Assembly (NCBI GenBank): GCA_900291925.1
Contig: UWYS01000019.1
Coordinates: 434,001-498,000 of the forward strand
DNA from: Thecaphora thlaspeos
Lineage: Eukaryota; Basidiomycota; Ustilaginomycetes; Urocystidales; Glomosporiaceae
Direction of reading: 5' to 3'
Length of the DNA: 64,000 nt
The position numbers and the translations under genes were made by a program. Shown in pieces: positions 1-11,155 of this stretch. Within the stretch, counting starts at the first letter, position 1, and every line of letters begins with the position of its first letter. The notes beneath the pieces are model-generated. The model was not told where the DNA came from. It worked only from the letters and a program-made list of their open reading frames with translations, and did not search any database.

Positions 1-232
1 CGAGCTTCCAGATCGTCCTTGCGAAGTCAGAATGATGATCTCGCACGTCGAGCGATCGTTAATCTTCGCTCCTTTTCTCTTGTTACGACAGCTCTTCTGT
101 AGACGTCGTTTGTCGTTCTGGACCAGAAAGATCCAGCCTCCGTTCCGCTCCCTTGGTCGTTAAGCAAACCTCTGGATCCGGTCGACCGAGTTTGATACGA
201 CATTGTATTGCATCGTAACACCACCCACATCT

Positions 233-1299
233 TTAAGCGCGCTGCCACCTCGACTCGAGCTCCATGATGCTAACCTCGTCGCCGGCCTATCGTTCATCGG
301 GGTGGCGCAAGACAGAGGGTGAGGAGCATCGCGTCAGCTAGTCGGCAAAAGGGGGGCAGAGCAGCCGGGACTTATGAAGTCAGACAAACCTTTTCATCGT
401 AGTCCATCCACTCCTTACCATCGTCAAACTCGACGGCGTCAAAGACGGTCTTCGAAGAGAGGCCCTTGCACGTCCATGTTCCCTGTACGGTTCGTAAGCG
501 TACCAGACCAGCGATTATCAACATCCATAACGCAGCGCAGAGTATAGAGGGCAGAGGGGATGCGGAAAAGGAGGCCGGAACGTACCTGCGGGCTGAATTC
601 GACGGGTTCGAGACCGCGGAACTCGAGGATGCACAGCGTCTGGAACTCGGCGCCCGATTCTTCGTTGGCTTCAATAGGACGGTAGAGGGGTGCCTTGGCT
701 GTCGGCTCGTCGAACTCTGAGTAACAGAGTGTAAGAGCGCAGGAAGAAGGGTGGTGAGCGTCCTTATCCTTCTTCGGGAGAGGAGACGGTGAACTCGAGG
801 GGAAGTACAGGAGAAGACGTACTAGCAGATGACTCCTTCTTGCAGAACTGTTGGAAACGAGGCCAGGAAGGTGGAGCTACCGTCTCGTCAGCGTCCTCAA
901 ACCCAATTCCACAGTGCCTCCCATCTCCGACTCCTCAAGTCTTCCAGCCTCGTCAGAAGGGTATCGTATCCCATCGAAGAACTGGCAGTCACTCACGTTA
1001 CAGCTCATGACGAGGTTCGCGGTTCCCCTTCCCTTTTGCAGGTCCTTGTCGTCGAAAGGCGTGACGCCAATCGTCTTGGGGTGGACCTCGTGGCAAGAGG
1101 TACATTTCGTCTTGATCATCAGCGTGTAGTCTCCATCGCTCGGCAGGAGGGAGGTGACGTTGTTGAACTGCGCGCGTAGTTGAAGGGCGAATTTCTGGAC
1201 ATGGCAGAAGGGTAGACGAGGAGAGAAGGCGTGGTGTCAGGGAGGAGCGAAGAAGAGGAGAGGTAAGTAAGGAACGTGTTGGAGGGGACGTACCGGCAT
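233..1299 (-). CDS. CXXC zinc-binding protein, CZIB / DUF866 (UPF0587) family
   Basis: Six exons on the minus strand give 168 residues: 1294-1299, 997-1194, 823-847, 586-716, 390-482 and 233-286, all with GT-AG introns. The human family member (C1orf123) is about 160 residues. The start MPKFALQLRAQFNN, the first zinc pair CTSC, and the C-terminal block with EWMDYDEK followed by SIMELESRW all line up with that family as I remember it. The second zinc pair (CNFC) is created only by splicing, because an intron falls between its Asn and Phe codons. The family binds zinc through two CXXC pairs; its cellular role is poorly defined. Oddities are the first exon of only 6 nt (ATG plus one codon) and a 25-nt exon 3. 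The family assignment is firm; exon ends are inferred from consensus and frame. Confidence 0.88.
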
Positions 1300-1804
1300 G
1301 TTGGCTGTAGTGTTGTAATGGATGTCGGAGGAATAAAGTCGGTGCAAAGCAACACGGATGACCGAAGACAAGAAGATAGCACAGAAAGCGGACGATGGCG
1401 GGGAACGCAGAAAAAGTGGAGGCTTGGCCCCTGCTTTTTCCTGTCGCGCGACACAGCGTCTATCCCTTCCTCGTAATCCTTCGACGACAATTGACGACGG
1501 CGACATGCTCGCTCTGCTCTGGGATCAAGCGTGGGACAAGGTTGCGTGTGGACCGAACAGAGATCAGATTACACAGGATGTGACTATGTGAACGAACGAG
1601 TGTGCGGATGAACGAATGTACGATTTGTGCAGTGCGGGTTAGAAGCAGCTCTCATCGTTTGGGAGGGGGTAGAGCTAGCTAAAACGTGGCCTGCAACTGG
1701 GCTCAAGGAGTCAGAATGAACGAAGGTATGGTTAGCATAGCATACAGCATCTTTCGACCCCACGCAATGGAATATTGCGAGGGGATCGCTTCGCCATCGA
1801 TTCA
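1300..1804. promoter_or_regulatory. Intergenic, upstream of the CZIB-type gene
   Basis: About 500 bp lie between the 5' end of the CZIB-type gene and the 3' end of the next minus-strand gene. It must carry the promoter of the former. I see no TATA box, no conserved coding stretch and no repeat of note. Confidence 0.5.
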
Positions 1805-4425
1805 CTATGCCTCGGTAACGGCCAGCGACGTGTGGCGCGACGTGGGCGTGGCGGTGTTGAGCGCAAAGGGTGGTGTCATCCTCTTTGCAGACTCGAATTC
1901 GTCTTCTTTGATCAGAGTGCTCTGCCTCGAGGATGCCGAAACGTTGAGCTGAAGTCCGTCTTCTCGAACTTGCTCATTTACCGCTGCATAGAGGTTGCCC
2001 TGCCAGTCGGAAGCGGCGAGGCAGAGCTTCCTCAGCGCGTTTGGCGACTGCGCATTGCCTTTCAGCCCTGCCCAGGCGCTACCGGGGCTCATACGCTGGT
2101 AGTTGGACAGATCCTCAAGCGTCAGATCAGCCTGGGTGGGATGCCTTTGTGACGTCTCGTTGCTGCTATTGCGTCGAGAGACCGACCAGTCCATAGGCGA
2201 TGATGCTTGCCGCGACTCCGGCGAGGCGCTCTCGATTACGCTCTTTCGGCCGCTTTCATCGCGAAAGCTGTCCGTGGTCTGCTGCTGGAACATTCCCAGG
2301 CTAGAATACGAGGCGTAGGGGATCGGCCATTCTGTCTCGTGAGGCACAGAGAACAGGGATGAGACAGACGTCCGTGCTGAGTAGTTCGACGAGTGTCGTT
2401 CATGCCTCTCGTCCTCGGGGGTGGTCCGTTCGAACGCCTCAGTGGTGTAAGCTCGTCTTTGCCAGCCATCCTTCAAAGAGGGTGCGACCGCTGCCGCTGG
2501 ACGGGCGGTCTCAAACAGGATGCTGCGCAACCTTTCGCCAGCACCCTCACCGTCGAGATGCCCTACGTTCGCCAAAAGATACCGGCTGCTCTCTGCCGGA
2601 CCCGGGTCCTCTCTGGCCGCAAAGATGCTCGTAGGCGCGATGATGCTCTGTCGGAACGGAGGCAGGGCGGTGGCGGCCCTGCGTCGTGTGGTGTAGGTGC
2701 GACTAAAGCCGTCCTGGCTCTCGATCGGGACGATGATACCCAGCGGGCTGACCGAGAGCGGAGAGCCTCGCACTCTCAAGTCGCGGATGCCGAATTGGCC
2801 GGCGACGCCGAACAAGACGGGAGAGGAAGCGAAGTCGGAGACTGGGGTCTTGTGCAGCACGGACGAAGGGGGACAAGGGCTGGCGTCGTGGTGGCCGGTG
2901 CTCGACTCCATCGTCGTCTGTCCGATCCCAATTGTGCGGTCGCGGATGCAAAGGTCGCCGTCTTCGTTGTCGCTAGCCTCCTCGTCTTCTTCCTCCTCGT
3001 CTTCCTCCTCGACCGCATTCTGAATCTTGTCGCCCAATCGCATCATGGATCGCGAACAATCTTTCAGCGGGGAAGCACTCTTCAACGAACACGCTGCATC
3101 GTCGCGAGCCTCGACGATGATGTCGTCCACGTCGGTCGAGTTCGAGGCGGCCCTGCTGTAGCCATGGCTGGTATACCTCGGCCGCGCATCTTGTGGTGAG
3201 GTCGAGCGGCTCCGTAAGGGGAATGACTCGGCCAGCGCTAGCTTTCGCGGACCAAACCTCGACGGAGAGCTCTCCCCGTTTGAGACAGCTTGTGTGCTGG
3301 CTCGCTGTGAGCGGTAGCAAGAGCTGAGAGGCGAGGCGCTCTGACGACGTGAATGGGCGACCTCGTCGATGGCGAAGCTAATCCGTGCTGCGATGGGAAG
3401 TCCGGTCCTACTGGCAAGCGGTGGTAGCGGCAGCTTGTCCAGACTCACCGCCGTGTGCTGCTTTGTTCTGTGAGGTTCTGTCCAACAGGGACGGGGAGTT
3501 CCTGACACCGTCGCCGTGCCGAACTTGTTGGGCGTGTGAGCCGCGGCGAACCTCCGGCCAGCGTCGGCCAATGTATCTCGGGGATCGCCATCGACGATGT
3601 CGAACACCTCGCCTTGGTAATGCCAGGACCCGGTGGCGTCCTTTCCGCTGATTCGCCTTTCGGAGAAGGTATGGGAAGCCCGCGGCGCTGTGCCTTGGAA
3701 GAAACGAGCGAATGCAATCTTCCAAGACGACTCGTTAAGGACGACTTGGAGCGGATCGTCTAGCCCAGACGTCTCAATCCTGTGGACGAGTTAATGTCAA
3801 GATGTCAGTGGGAAGGAAACTTTTGAAGCGGAAGTGAGGGCCCTCGCTCGTCATACGATCCTCATCGACGTCGAAAGAAGGGGCAGTCCTTTTGCACTCA
3901 CTCGAGGGACAAGGTGATCGCGCCTGCATCCAGATAGGACAGCCCGGCTTGACGGGCGAGCATGATTGCTTGGCCCTGTAGGGTCGGCTGAAGAGGGAGA
4001 AGGCGGTCCTCCTGCTGCGAAGTCGGTTGCTCGACCAAGTCTGACGTCGCGTTTGCTCTGCGCGACCGGAAGGATCCGCTCGCTAGGACCAGCCAGCTAC
4101 CTTCTGCGCTGACGCCCGCTGGGGTGGAGCCTGACGGCATCGTTCGTGTCGCCGCAGAGAACGAGGCTGTAGGTCCCTCCGCCCGCCAGTCGTGTTGTGC
4201 CGGACTGTGAAGATAGTCGGCCCTCGAGGGTAGCGTCATACCCAAGGCGGAGGGCCGATACGGGAGCTTGAGGCCGTCTTCTCGGGAAAAATGAAGCGAT
4301 TGCGAACTCGATGTCGCCGGCTCGTATGGCATCGCTGACACCTCGGGCAAGGTCGACTGTGTCGCGGCTGAGTGTCTGAAGCCTGTTGTTGAAGTAACTA
4401 GACTGGCCGTCGTGCCGTGCGACAT
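1805..4425 (-). CDS. Hypothetical Ser-rich disordered protein, 832 residues
   Basis: Two exons: 3902-4425 and 1805-3779, joined by a 122-nt GTGAGT...CAG intron; the join restores the frame exactly. I do not recognise the family. Most of the chain is Ser/Pro/Arg-rich and predicted to be disordered. A more ordered stretch around residues 150-240 contains LQPTLQGQAIMLARQ, SSWKIAFARFFQG and GSWHYQGEVFDIVDG. An acidic run of Glu/Asp lies near residues 435-455. Short segments such as GIRDLRVRGSPLSVSPLG and the C-terminal LRKLCLAASDWQGNLYAAV may be conserved peptides. The ATG at 4425 is chosen because its frame continues into exon 2. A second open frame on the same strand (4097-4477) looks superficially protein-like but cannot join exon 2 without an extra splice. 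A nuclear or cytoskeletal scaffold would be a guess only. Confidence 0.6.
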
Positions 4426-6689
4426 TGAGGATGATCGATGCTCCTGCGAGCGAGATATCGTCCAGGAGGATGGTCAAATGTAGTGCTGGTCTGTTTGAGG
4501 TGAGGATGCACGAAGGTGTTCGGAGGATGTCAAGGGTCGAGGTTCAAAGCCAACCAAGTGGCAGCAAATGATTCGCAGCGAACTTTCAAGGTTATCAAGC
4601 ACCAAGGTTCCTGGTTTCAAGGTGCGAAAGGGCAAAGCGCAATAAGGCCTCCTTTCACCATCGCGATTGAGGCGGGCGTTGCCGTCGGACGACGTTGCTG
4701 CTGGCACGGAGGTTCCTTTTTGGTCGCGAGTAGTTATGGCCCAAATTGCAGTTTTCAAGCAAGCATGACATGCATGGAAGATCAGCAGCCAGCCTAACTT
4801 AGCTCGTTGGCTCCTCTCGAGGTTCATGCTGGCGACCTGGGCGCCACTCTTCGCCTTAGACCATGCCGTGGTGGCCATTCAGGCCGAGTTCTCATACCAC
4901 TCGACCAACTAGCCGTGACGTAGGTCTAGTCGAATCCCACTTTCTGATCCGCTTTCATCCCCCACCGTAGCCTGGGACAAAGCCGCCTCGCAGCTTCGTT
5001 GGTGGCGGCTGAAAACCAAAGGCTCGACTGCCACTGTGCATGGAAGAATTGGGGTTTGGAGGATGCGAGGCGACTTCCGTGGTTGCGCAAACTGAAGGGC
5101 GCCACAGAGGCTGGACCGGCGAGCGCCCAGCCTCGACCTGCAAGCTACATGGTCAAGTGCCAATGCTTGCTTACCTCCGTGTCTGGCAACGCGAGAGTGA
5201 TCATGGCTGCGTGCGGTCGCGACGCCTTGCAACAGGGCCATGGTTGATGGCAACCGACTCAGGGACCAGGCTTGCCGCGGTCCAGACGGAACGGGGTGTC
5301 GACGTCAACCAACCGCCGTATGCCAGGTCAGACAGCAAGGGTCGGAGGGCCAAGCTGAAGGACGGGGCGACTCAGCCGGAACCTCGAAAGGTCAGCCAGG
5401 GGGCGTAGGGGCCGGGATCTGTAAGGTCCTTTCAGGCGGCACTTGCACGCCTAGCCTGACAACCGGCCGCATGGGAGAGGCTGTGATGATTCGATGTGCA
5501 AGAGGGGGCGTTCGCCGGCTGTTCATGTCACGCTAGAGAGCGGCCTTTTTTGAAGCTGCTTGTGTCTCTCTGACCGAGCCCCAAGGAGATACGAAAGCTA
5601 CCGCAGCATCAGGACGCACTGCGCTGTTTCCATTGTAAGTAGTCTGGACGGCTCCTGGATTTCTTGCCAGTGCGCTCGTGAGCTTCAGCGCCTGTCAAGG
5701 CTTGCCTTGCACCTTAGGGCACCACGATCGCGATCTCGACCTTGAGGAAGGGGTGAAGGTACTCTGTAGCAACCGTTGCCAACGGCGAGGAAACGCCTGC
5801 GCTTCTCGATGGGCGTCCGGCGGCGATGGTCGAGAGCAGGCCACCACCAGCCCCGCCCTCCTCGTTGCACAATTCGACACGCCTCGTTGAAAAGGCAAAG
5901 TGGACGATCCTTTGGTGGCAGCGGGATTCTAGACCAGCTTAACAACCGGCACCGACGAGCAGGCGAGCCGTGTGAGTGTCGAGCTGGAGGAACAGACCAG
6001 CTGAAAACGCCATCAGGTCGTCTGAGAGAGGTCGCAGCAGAGCGAGCAGAGTGAGAACGCAAGCAGCATCTAAGCTGTAGGGAGAGTCAATCCTCGATAC
6101 CTTTTGGCCGACAACTCAGGTCAAGGGAACGTGCTGATGGCGGTGTCGCTGTAGTCGACGAAGGCTTGCCTTGCTGGAAGGCGAAGTGGTAAGTAGGTAA
6201 CTAGCGTGAAGGGTCCGACTCAGCTGGGCGTCGGAAGCCGGAACCCCGGACGCAGGGAGCCGCGAGCTGGCGCGCGGGCCACCGAGCTGCGTCTCCACCT
6301 GTGACTTGGCAAAAAAAGGTTGGCCACCGTCCTTTCACTGCTCCGCCTTCACCTCAACCTTCGGACCCAGGCCGACACCTCGACGATATCACACACATAC
6401 CGCCTCCGCCTCCGAACCAATCACCAAATCCGCCTCTGCCTCTGCGACAGTTGGCGAAGCCAGCAGCCGCTCTCCGGCACGACGAGTGACCAAGTGCCGG
6501 CCACCGACGGCCCTTCCGACAGCTGGCCATCGGGTCAGACGCACAGTCGCCTAGGCGTGGTCCAGCAGTCTCGGCATCGAGCCGCTTCAAGCTGAGCCTT
6601 CCGGTCCCAGCAAAGAAGGCGACGGACCACCGCTCTGGAAAAAGTTCTCGCCACGTCGCTTCAGCATACCCGCGCAACGAGCTCCAGCG
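4426..6689. promoter_or_regulatory. 2.3 kb divergent intergenic region
   Basis: This region separates the hypothetical minus-strand gene from SEC15 on the plus strand, so it holds both promoters. Open frames here are short, differ in composition from the neighbouring genes and have no recognisable motif. No tRNA-like A and B boxes were seen. An unseen 5' exon of the minus-strand gene cannot be excluded. Confidence 0.45.
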
Positions 6690-9240
6690 ATGGCGCCCCG
6701 GGGTCGAAGGCCGCTCGTGTCGCTCGAGGCGCAACTGCAGCAGCTCACCCTCTTCAGCGACCTGGATGCCGAAGGTGAGAACCTCGAACAGCTCGGTCCC
6801 ATCATCAAAAGCCTCGACGAGGCGCGGCAGCAAGATGCCTTCCTGCGTCACCTCAAGGGCTTTGTCAAGCAGAAGGACGACGAGATCGAAACCGTCTGCA
6901 ACGCCAATCACCAGGACTTTGTCTCTGCGGTCGACAAACTGCTCCGCGTACGATCCGGAACAGTCAGCTTGAAGCACCGCATCGGCGAGCTCAACGAGGA
7001 CGTACAGGCGGGCGGGCAGTCCCTGGGCAACAAGAAAAAGCAGCTGCTCGAGACCAGACGCGTCGGTCAGAATGTAGACGAGGCCATCGAGACCATCCAG
7101 GCTTGCCTGCGAGTGCTCGACCTTGCCAACCGCATCGACAGCCTAATACAGTCGAGAAAGTACTACTCGGCCCTCAGGTCTTTGGAGGAGCTCGAGACGA
7201 TACACCTCAAGCAGGTACTGCATCACGAGTTCGCTAAGCACATGATGGAGAGCATCCCGCAGATGAGAGAGCAGGTCCGCCAGGCGGTGACGAGAGAAAT
7301 GAAGGAGTGGCTCTACGAGGTCCGCGAGAAGAGTCGCACTGTCGGCAGGCTAGCGCTGGACGCCATGGAGGCAAGGCAGAAGCGCTGGAGGGTCAAGAGC
7401 CAGCGAGACGCCATGCTGAGCCTGGCCAAGGTCAATTCGGCCATTGAGCTGGTGGTCAACGAGCGGGTCGAGTACAACTTCGTCGACAATGAGCACGTCA
7501 AGATCGACTTCAAGCCGCTTTACCAGTGCATCCACATCTACGACGTCATGGACATGCGAGAGCAGCTGCAGAGCAACTACCAGGAGGATCGTAGGGCACA
7601 AGCGAACCTGCTTCTCTCGCAGGGCCTCTCCTTCCATCCGTCGAACCCGACCTTCCCGGCGCTGCTGGAAGAGGTAGTCGGCTTCTTCATCGTTGAGCAC
7701 CACGTCCTGCAGACGTCGCCTTCGGGCTTCAGGGCCGATCAAGAAGTGGATGACCTGTGGGACAACATGTGCGAACGAGTCGTCGACATCGTCAGCGTGG
7801 GCCTGCGCGACTGCAAGGACACCAAGATCTACGTCAGCACGAAAGCGGCGGTCCAGACTTTCATCCAAACGCTCGAGGGCTACTCGTTTACGGTCGCAAA
7901 GCTCAACGTCTTGCTGCTGACGCTGTTCGAGCGCTACGCCCAGCTGCTACGAGATCGCTTTTCGGCCGACTTCCAGCAGGCCATGCGCGAGACGGAGCAC
8001 CAGCCGATGATCGTCAACAACACCGATGAGCTAAGCAAGGTGTTCAACGTCTGCTGGCTGAAGCCAGGCGACGCCGAGAGTCTCCGGTCGCAGGGCTACC
8101 CGCTTTCGCTGCCCTTCTCGCAGACCTACCCGCTCTGCTGCATGGATATTCGCAACCTGGTCGATCAGTACTACACCTTTTCCGATGGTTTCTCGCAGCA
8201 CCACCGCGACATTGACGACATCCTTAAAAAGTCGCTCGACGAGCTGCTGATTCAGCAGGTCAGCAACGGCATCCGCTCCAGCCTCGAAAAGACGCCCAAT
8301 CTATCGCAGATTGCCCAGATCGTCGTCAACGCCGAGCACTTCAAACTGGCGTGCACCGAGCTCGAGAGCCTGCTGGCCGCGCTGCGGGCACCGCACCGCG
8401 GCGGCAAGCTGCATCTCGACGCTTCGGTCCACTTCGCCACGACGCTGAGCTTGGCGCAGCAGCGAATCGACTCGGCGCTCGCCTCGAAGCTCGATCAATT
8501 CATCGGGCTGGCAGAGTACGACTGGACGCCGGCGCGATCGCGCGAGCCGGGGCAACACGCCGCCTACCTCCAGGACGTGCTCGACTGGCTCACGACAATG
8601 ATGGACAGCGTGCTGATTCTGCTGCCGCGCGACGTCAAGATGAATGCTTACCGGGCCGCCTTCAAATACATGGCCGACCAGCTGCTGAACACTCAGCTGC
8701 TGGGCAAGGACGAGCCGATGTGCAACCTCAAGGGCCTCGTCAATCTCGACATAGACGTGGTGTTCCTGCGAAGGAACGCGCAGGGACTCGGAGAAGGGTT
8801 TGCAGAAGTGTTTGAAGAGGTCCGCCAGGTAAGTTGCGCTTACGGGTCCTGTTTTCGGGCCGTTAGATGAGCGAGCTGCTCGGCCAAGCTGAAGAGATCG
8901 TCTAATCACCCGCACGACACGCACAGACCCTCGGCATCCTCTTGACGGACTCTGTCAACGACTACGCGCACAACACCACCATCCGACAGACAAAGTGAGT
9001 GCTCCCCGCTTAGCTTTCATGTTCTCATCTCCCCTGGCGCCTTGTTTTCTCACGTCCTTTCCCGCCTTCCACCGGCCACCTTTCCCACCTCACAGATTCC
9101 CGAAGGCGCAACCGCTGAAAGTGGCAGGGATCCTGGAGAGGATAGCGCGCTACCACATCTCCAGAGGTCCCGCTGAGGCGGAATTAGCAACGAGGCGGGG
9201 CAAGGAGAGGGAAGCGGTCGCCAGGCTTGTGCGGCGATGA
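6690..9240 (+). CDS. SEC15: Exocyst complex subunit Sec15 (EXOC6 family)
   Basis: Three exons (6690-8828, 8927-8994, 9096-9240) give 783 residues, close to the usual Sec15 length. The N-terminal half is helical and coiled-coil-like, with family-typical segments such as SVDKLLRVRSGTVSLK, ETIQACLRVLDLANRI and RKYYSALRSLEELE. The C-terminal half contains the rod region with PLSLPFSQTYPLCCMDIRN and LVNLDIDVVFLRR. Exon 2 supplies LGILLTDSVNDYAHN and exon 3 the closing basic helix. Sec15 is part of the octameric exocyst, binds the Rab GTPase Sec4/Rab11 on secretory vesicles and helps tether them to the plasma membrane at sites of polarised growth. The start ATG follows a pyrimidine- and AC-rich leader. 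Both introns are clean GT-AG and keep the frame. Confidence 0.93.
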
Positions 9241-10006
9241 ACGCAGGCAAAGTGGGCGGGGCTACACAATACACTCTCCGTCAAGGTTACCGAACGTTTT
9301 GCTGTGCGATCGATATGCATCTGTGTAGATGCTCTACTGAACGCCGACGGTCCGAGCTCGGCCGATAACGAGCTCCGGATGTCATCGCCGGCGGAGATGG
9401 GGAGGCGATTTTGAGGAAGAGGTCCTCTTCCAACCGCCAGTGTGACTACCCTGCCAGCGGTCGACCCACCCAACGTCGCCCGGCCACCTCGCCTGCCTCT
9501 CCTCGCCAAACTCAAGAAACCATGATCATTCGGTCACCCTTGCGCTGCAGAAGTCTTTACTTAACGAAGTGGGGGGAGCGGGCGTCGTAACGAGGATCAA
9601 AGAACCAAGACGCCGCGCACTCTCGGCAAAAATTGACGCCCCGCACACTCATACAGTCATCCTCGCACGCAATGATCTCTTGGTGGGGTTGGAGCGCCCG
9701 GCGCTGGCGCTGTTTCATTTCGAGACTGAAAGGGGCTAATTAGGGGTCGAAGGCGACCTGCACTTGTCCCCCTTTAGGAAAACCGTGACGGTAGAGCTAG
9801 ACTGAGCAGAGAATAGACAGGGACATTTAAGGAAATGCTAGGATGCCAGATCGCTTGGGTAAAGAGGTGCTGAGGCCGTCACGACGAGAGGAAAAGACGG
9901 AGCAAGATGACAAGGTGAAGTTGGAAGAAAGCTAATGCAACGAGACAAGGAGTTGCAGGACGTCGAGAGAGCGAATCATCGAGGACGGGCCAAACGCGAG
10001 GGCTAG
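9241..10006. other. Convergent intergenic region
   Basis: This is the space between the 3' ends of SEC15 and of the secreted beta-barrel gene. It should contain both 3' untranslated regions. I see no canonical AATAAA on either strand and no coding sequence. Confidence 0.5.
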
Positions 10007-11155
10007 TTAGTCGACGAATTGCCACTGCATTCCTTTCATGACGCCCTTGTCCAGGATCTCGAGCTGCTTAAAGGCGTGCGGCGAGAGGTCCAGGCTGGTC
10101 TTCTCGCAGGTCGGGCACGAGTCGGCGACGGTGCAGCGGATGGACTTGTTGTTGTAGGTGATCTTGACCTTGCGGCCGCAGAGCGGGTTCTTGTTCGAGT
10201 TGTTTTTGGGGCTGAATTTATCAAAGACGTCGCCCGAGATGGCCACAATGTCGTCCAATTCGTCGTTCGACCATCCGCAGGCGCCCGTGTCCGGTGTGAA
10301 GTAGGTGGCGTGCCCCGTCAACGTCTGCATCAGGAGCGAGTTGAGCGCGTTCGAGCCCGTGCTGCCGCCGTGCTGCGGGTGCGATCTCGAGCCCAGAGCG
10401 ATGCGGACCTTGGTCATCTTGCTCTTGCTCTTGCTCTTGATCTTGATCTTGGCCTCGTGGCGCCGGGAGTGACCGTTGCTATCGTGCTTGTTCCTCTTCG
10501 AGACCGTCGTATTTTCGTGCGACTCGTTGAACTTGACCGTTTGGGTGAAGACGCTGCTGCCCGTCGTGACTTTGCGGGTTTCATCGCCGTCTTCGTCACG
10601 GTCCTCACCCTCTCCCGCCTCAGGATGAGGCTGCGACTGTGACTGGACGTGAGTCGGCTGCTCGACCTCGTCGCCAGCGACATTGTCGAGGTGCTTGGGG
10701 AAACTGGCCGTCTTGTCGTCCTCTTCAGTCTTCGACTGCGAAGGATTCTGGAACTTTGTCTTGACGTAGCCCTTCTGGGCGTCACCGAGGGTCGGATCCA
10801 CCTGTCCGACGAGGGACTCGAGGTAGTGCTGAAGTTCGTTGAGCCCCTGCTGGGTGCCGATGTTGGCCTTCTGGGCGTCGATCTGCTTCTGTTGTTCCTT
10901 GAGCATTTCTGCGAGTTGCTGCTGCTCGACATCGCTGGATTCACGTTGGTGATGGTGGTAGTGACGGTGTTTGTTGCGGTGCCGGTGATGCTCGTCGCGG
11001 TCGGAGGCACGTCGGTGCAAGAGTGCGGCGTGCTTGACGGAGAGGGACGGGTTGTGGCGACGCAAAAGGCGTCCTTGGCTAGCGACGGGTGCGCTCATAA
11101 CCGGGGAGGCGGAGGACAGACAAATGCCTAAAAGCGTGATGATGAGGAGCTTCAT
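10007..11155 (-). CDS. Secreted RlpA-like double-psi beta-barrel protein
   Basis: A single exon of 382 residues. The start at 11155 is preferred because it begins directly with a signal peptide (MKLLIITLLGICLSS...); an upstream in-frame ATG would bury it behind 33 residues. Next come basic sites (RLLRRH, LLHRR) that could be Kex2-type cleavage sites. A His/Arg-rich tract follows near residues 50-70, then a long Gln, acidic and Lys/Ser-rich linker with an alternating Ile-Lys/Ser-Lys run near 240-255. The last 100 residues form the recognisable domain: GHATYFTPDTGACGW, a conserved NPLCG cysteine and VADSCPTC followed by LDLSPHAF. This is the DPBB fold found in barwin, expansin-like and kiwellin-like fungal secreted proteins. 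It lacks the second expansin domain and a catalytic function is not implied. A cell-wall or host-interface role is inference. Confidence 0.85.
   Translation of the reverse strand: MKLLIITLLGICLSSASPVMSAPVASQGRLLRRHNPSLSVKHAALLHRRASDRDEHHRHRNKHRHYHHHQRESSDVEQQQLAEMLKEQQKQIDAQKANIGTQQGLNELQHYLESLVGQVDPTLGDAQKGYVKTKFQNPSQSKTEEDDKTASFPKHLDNVAGDEVEQPTHVQSQSQPHPEAGEGEDRDEDGDETRKVTTGSSVFTQTVKFNESHENTTVSKRNKHDSNGHSRRHEAKIKIKSKSKSKMTKVRIALGSRSHPQHGGSTGSNALNSLLMQTLTGHATYFTPDTGACGWSNDELDDIVAISGDVFDKFSPKNNSNKNPLCGRKVKITYNNKSIRCTVADSCPTCEKTSLDLSPHAFKQLEILDKGVMKGMQWQFVD

Noticed and set aside
4097..4477. A second minus-strand frame overlapping exon 1 of the 832-residue hypothetical gene
   Set aside because: It cannot be spliced into the downstream exon in frame without inventing another intron, while the chosen frame joins exactly.
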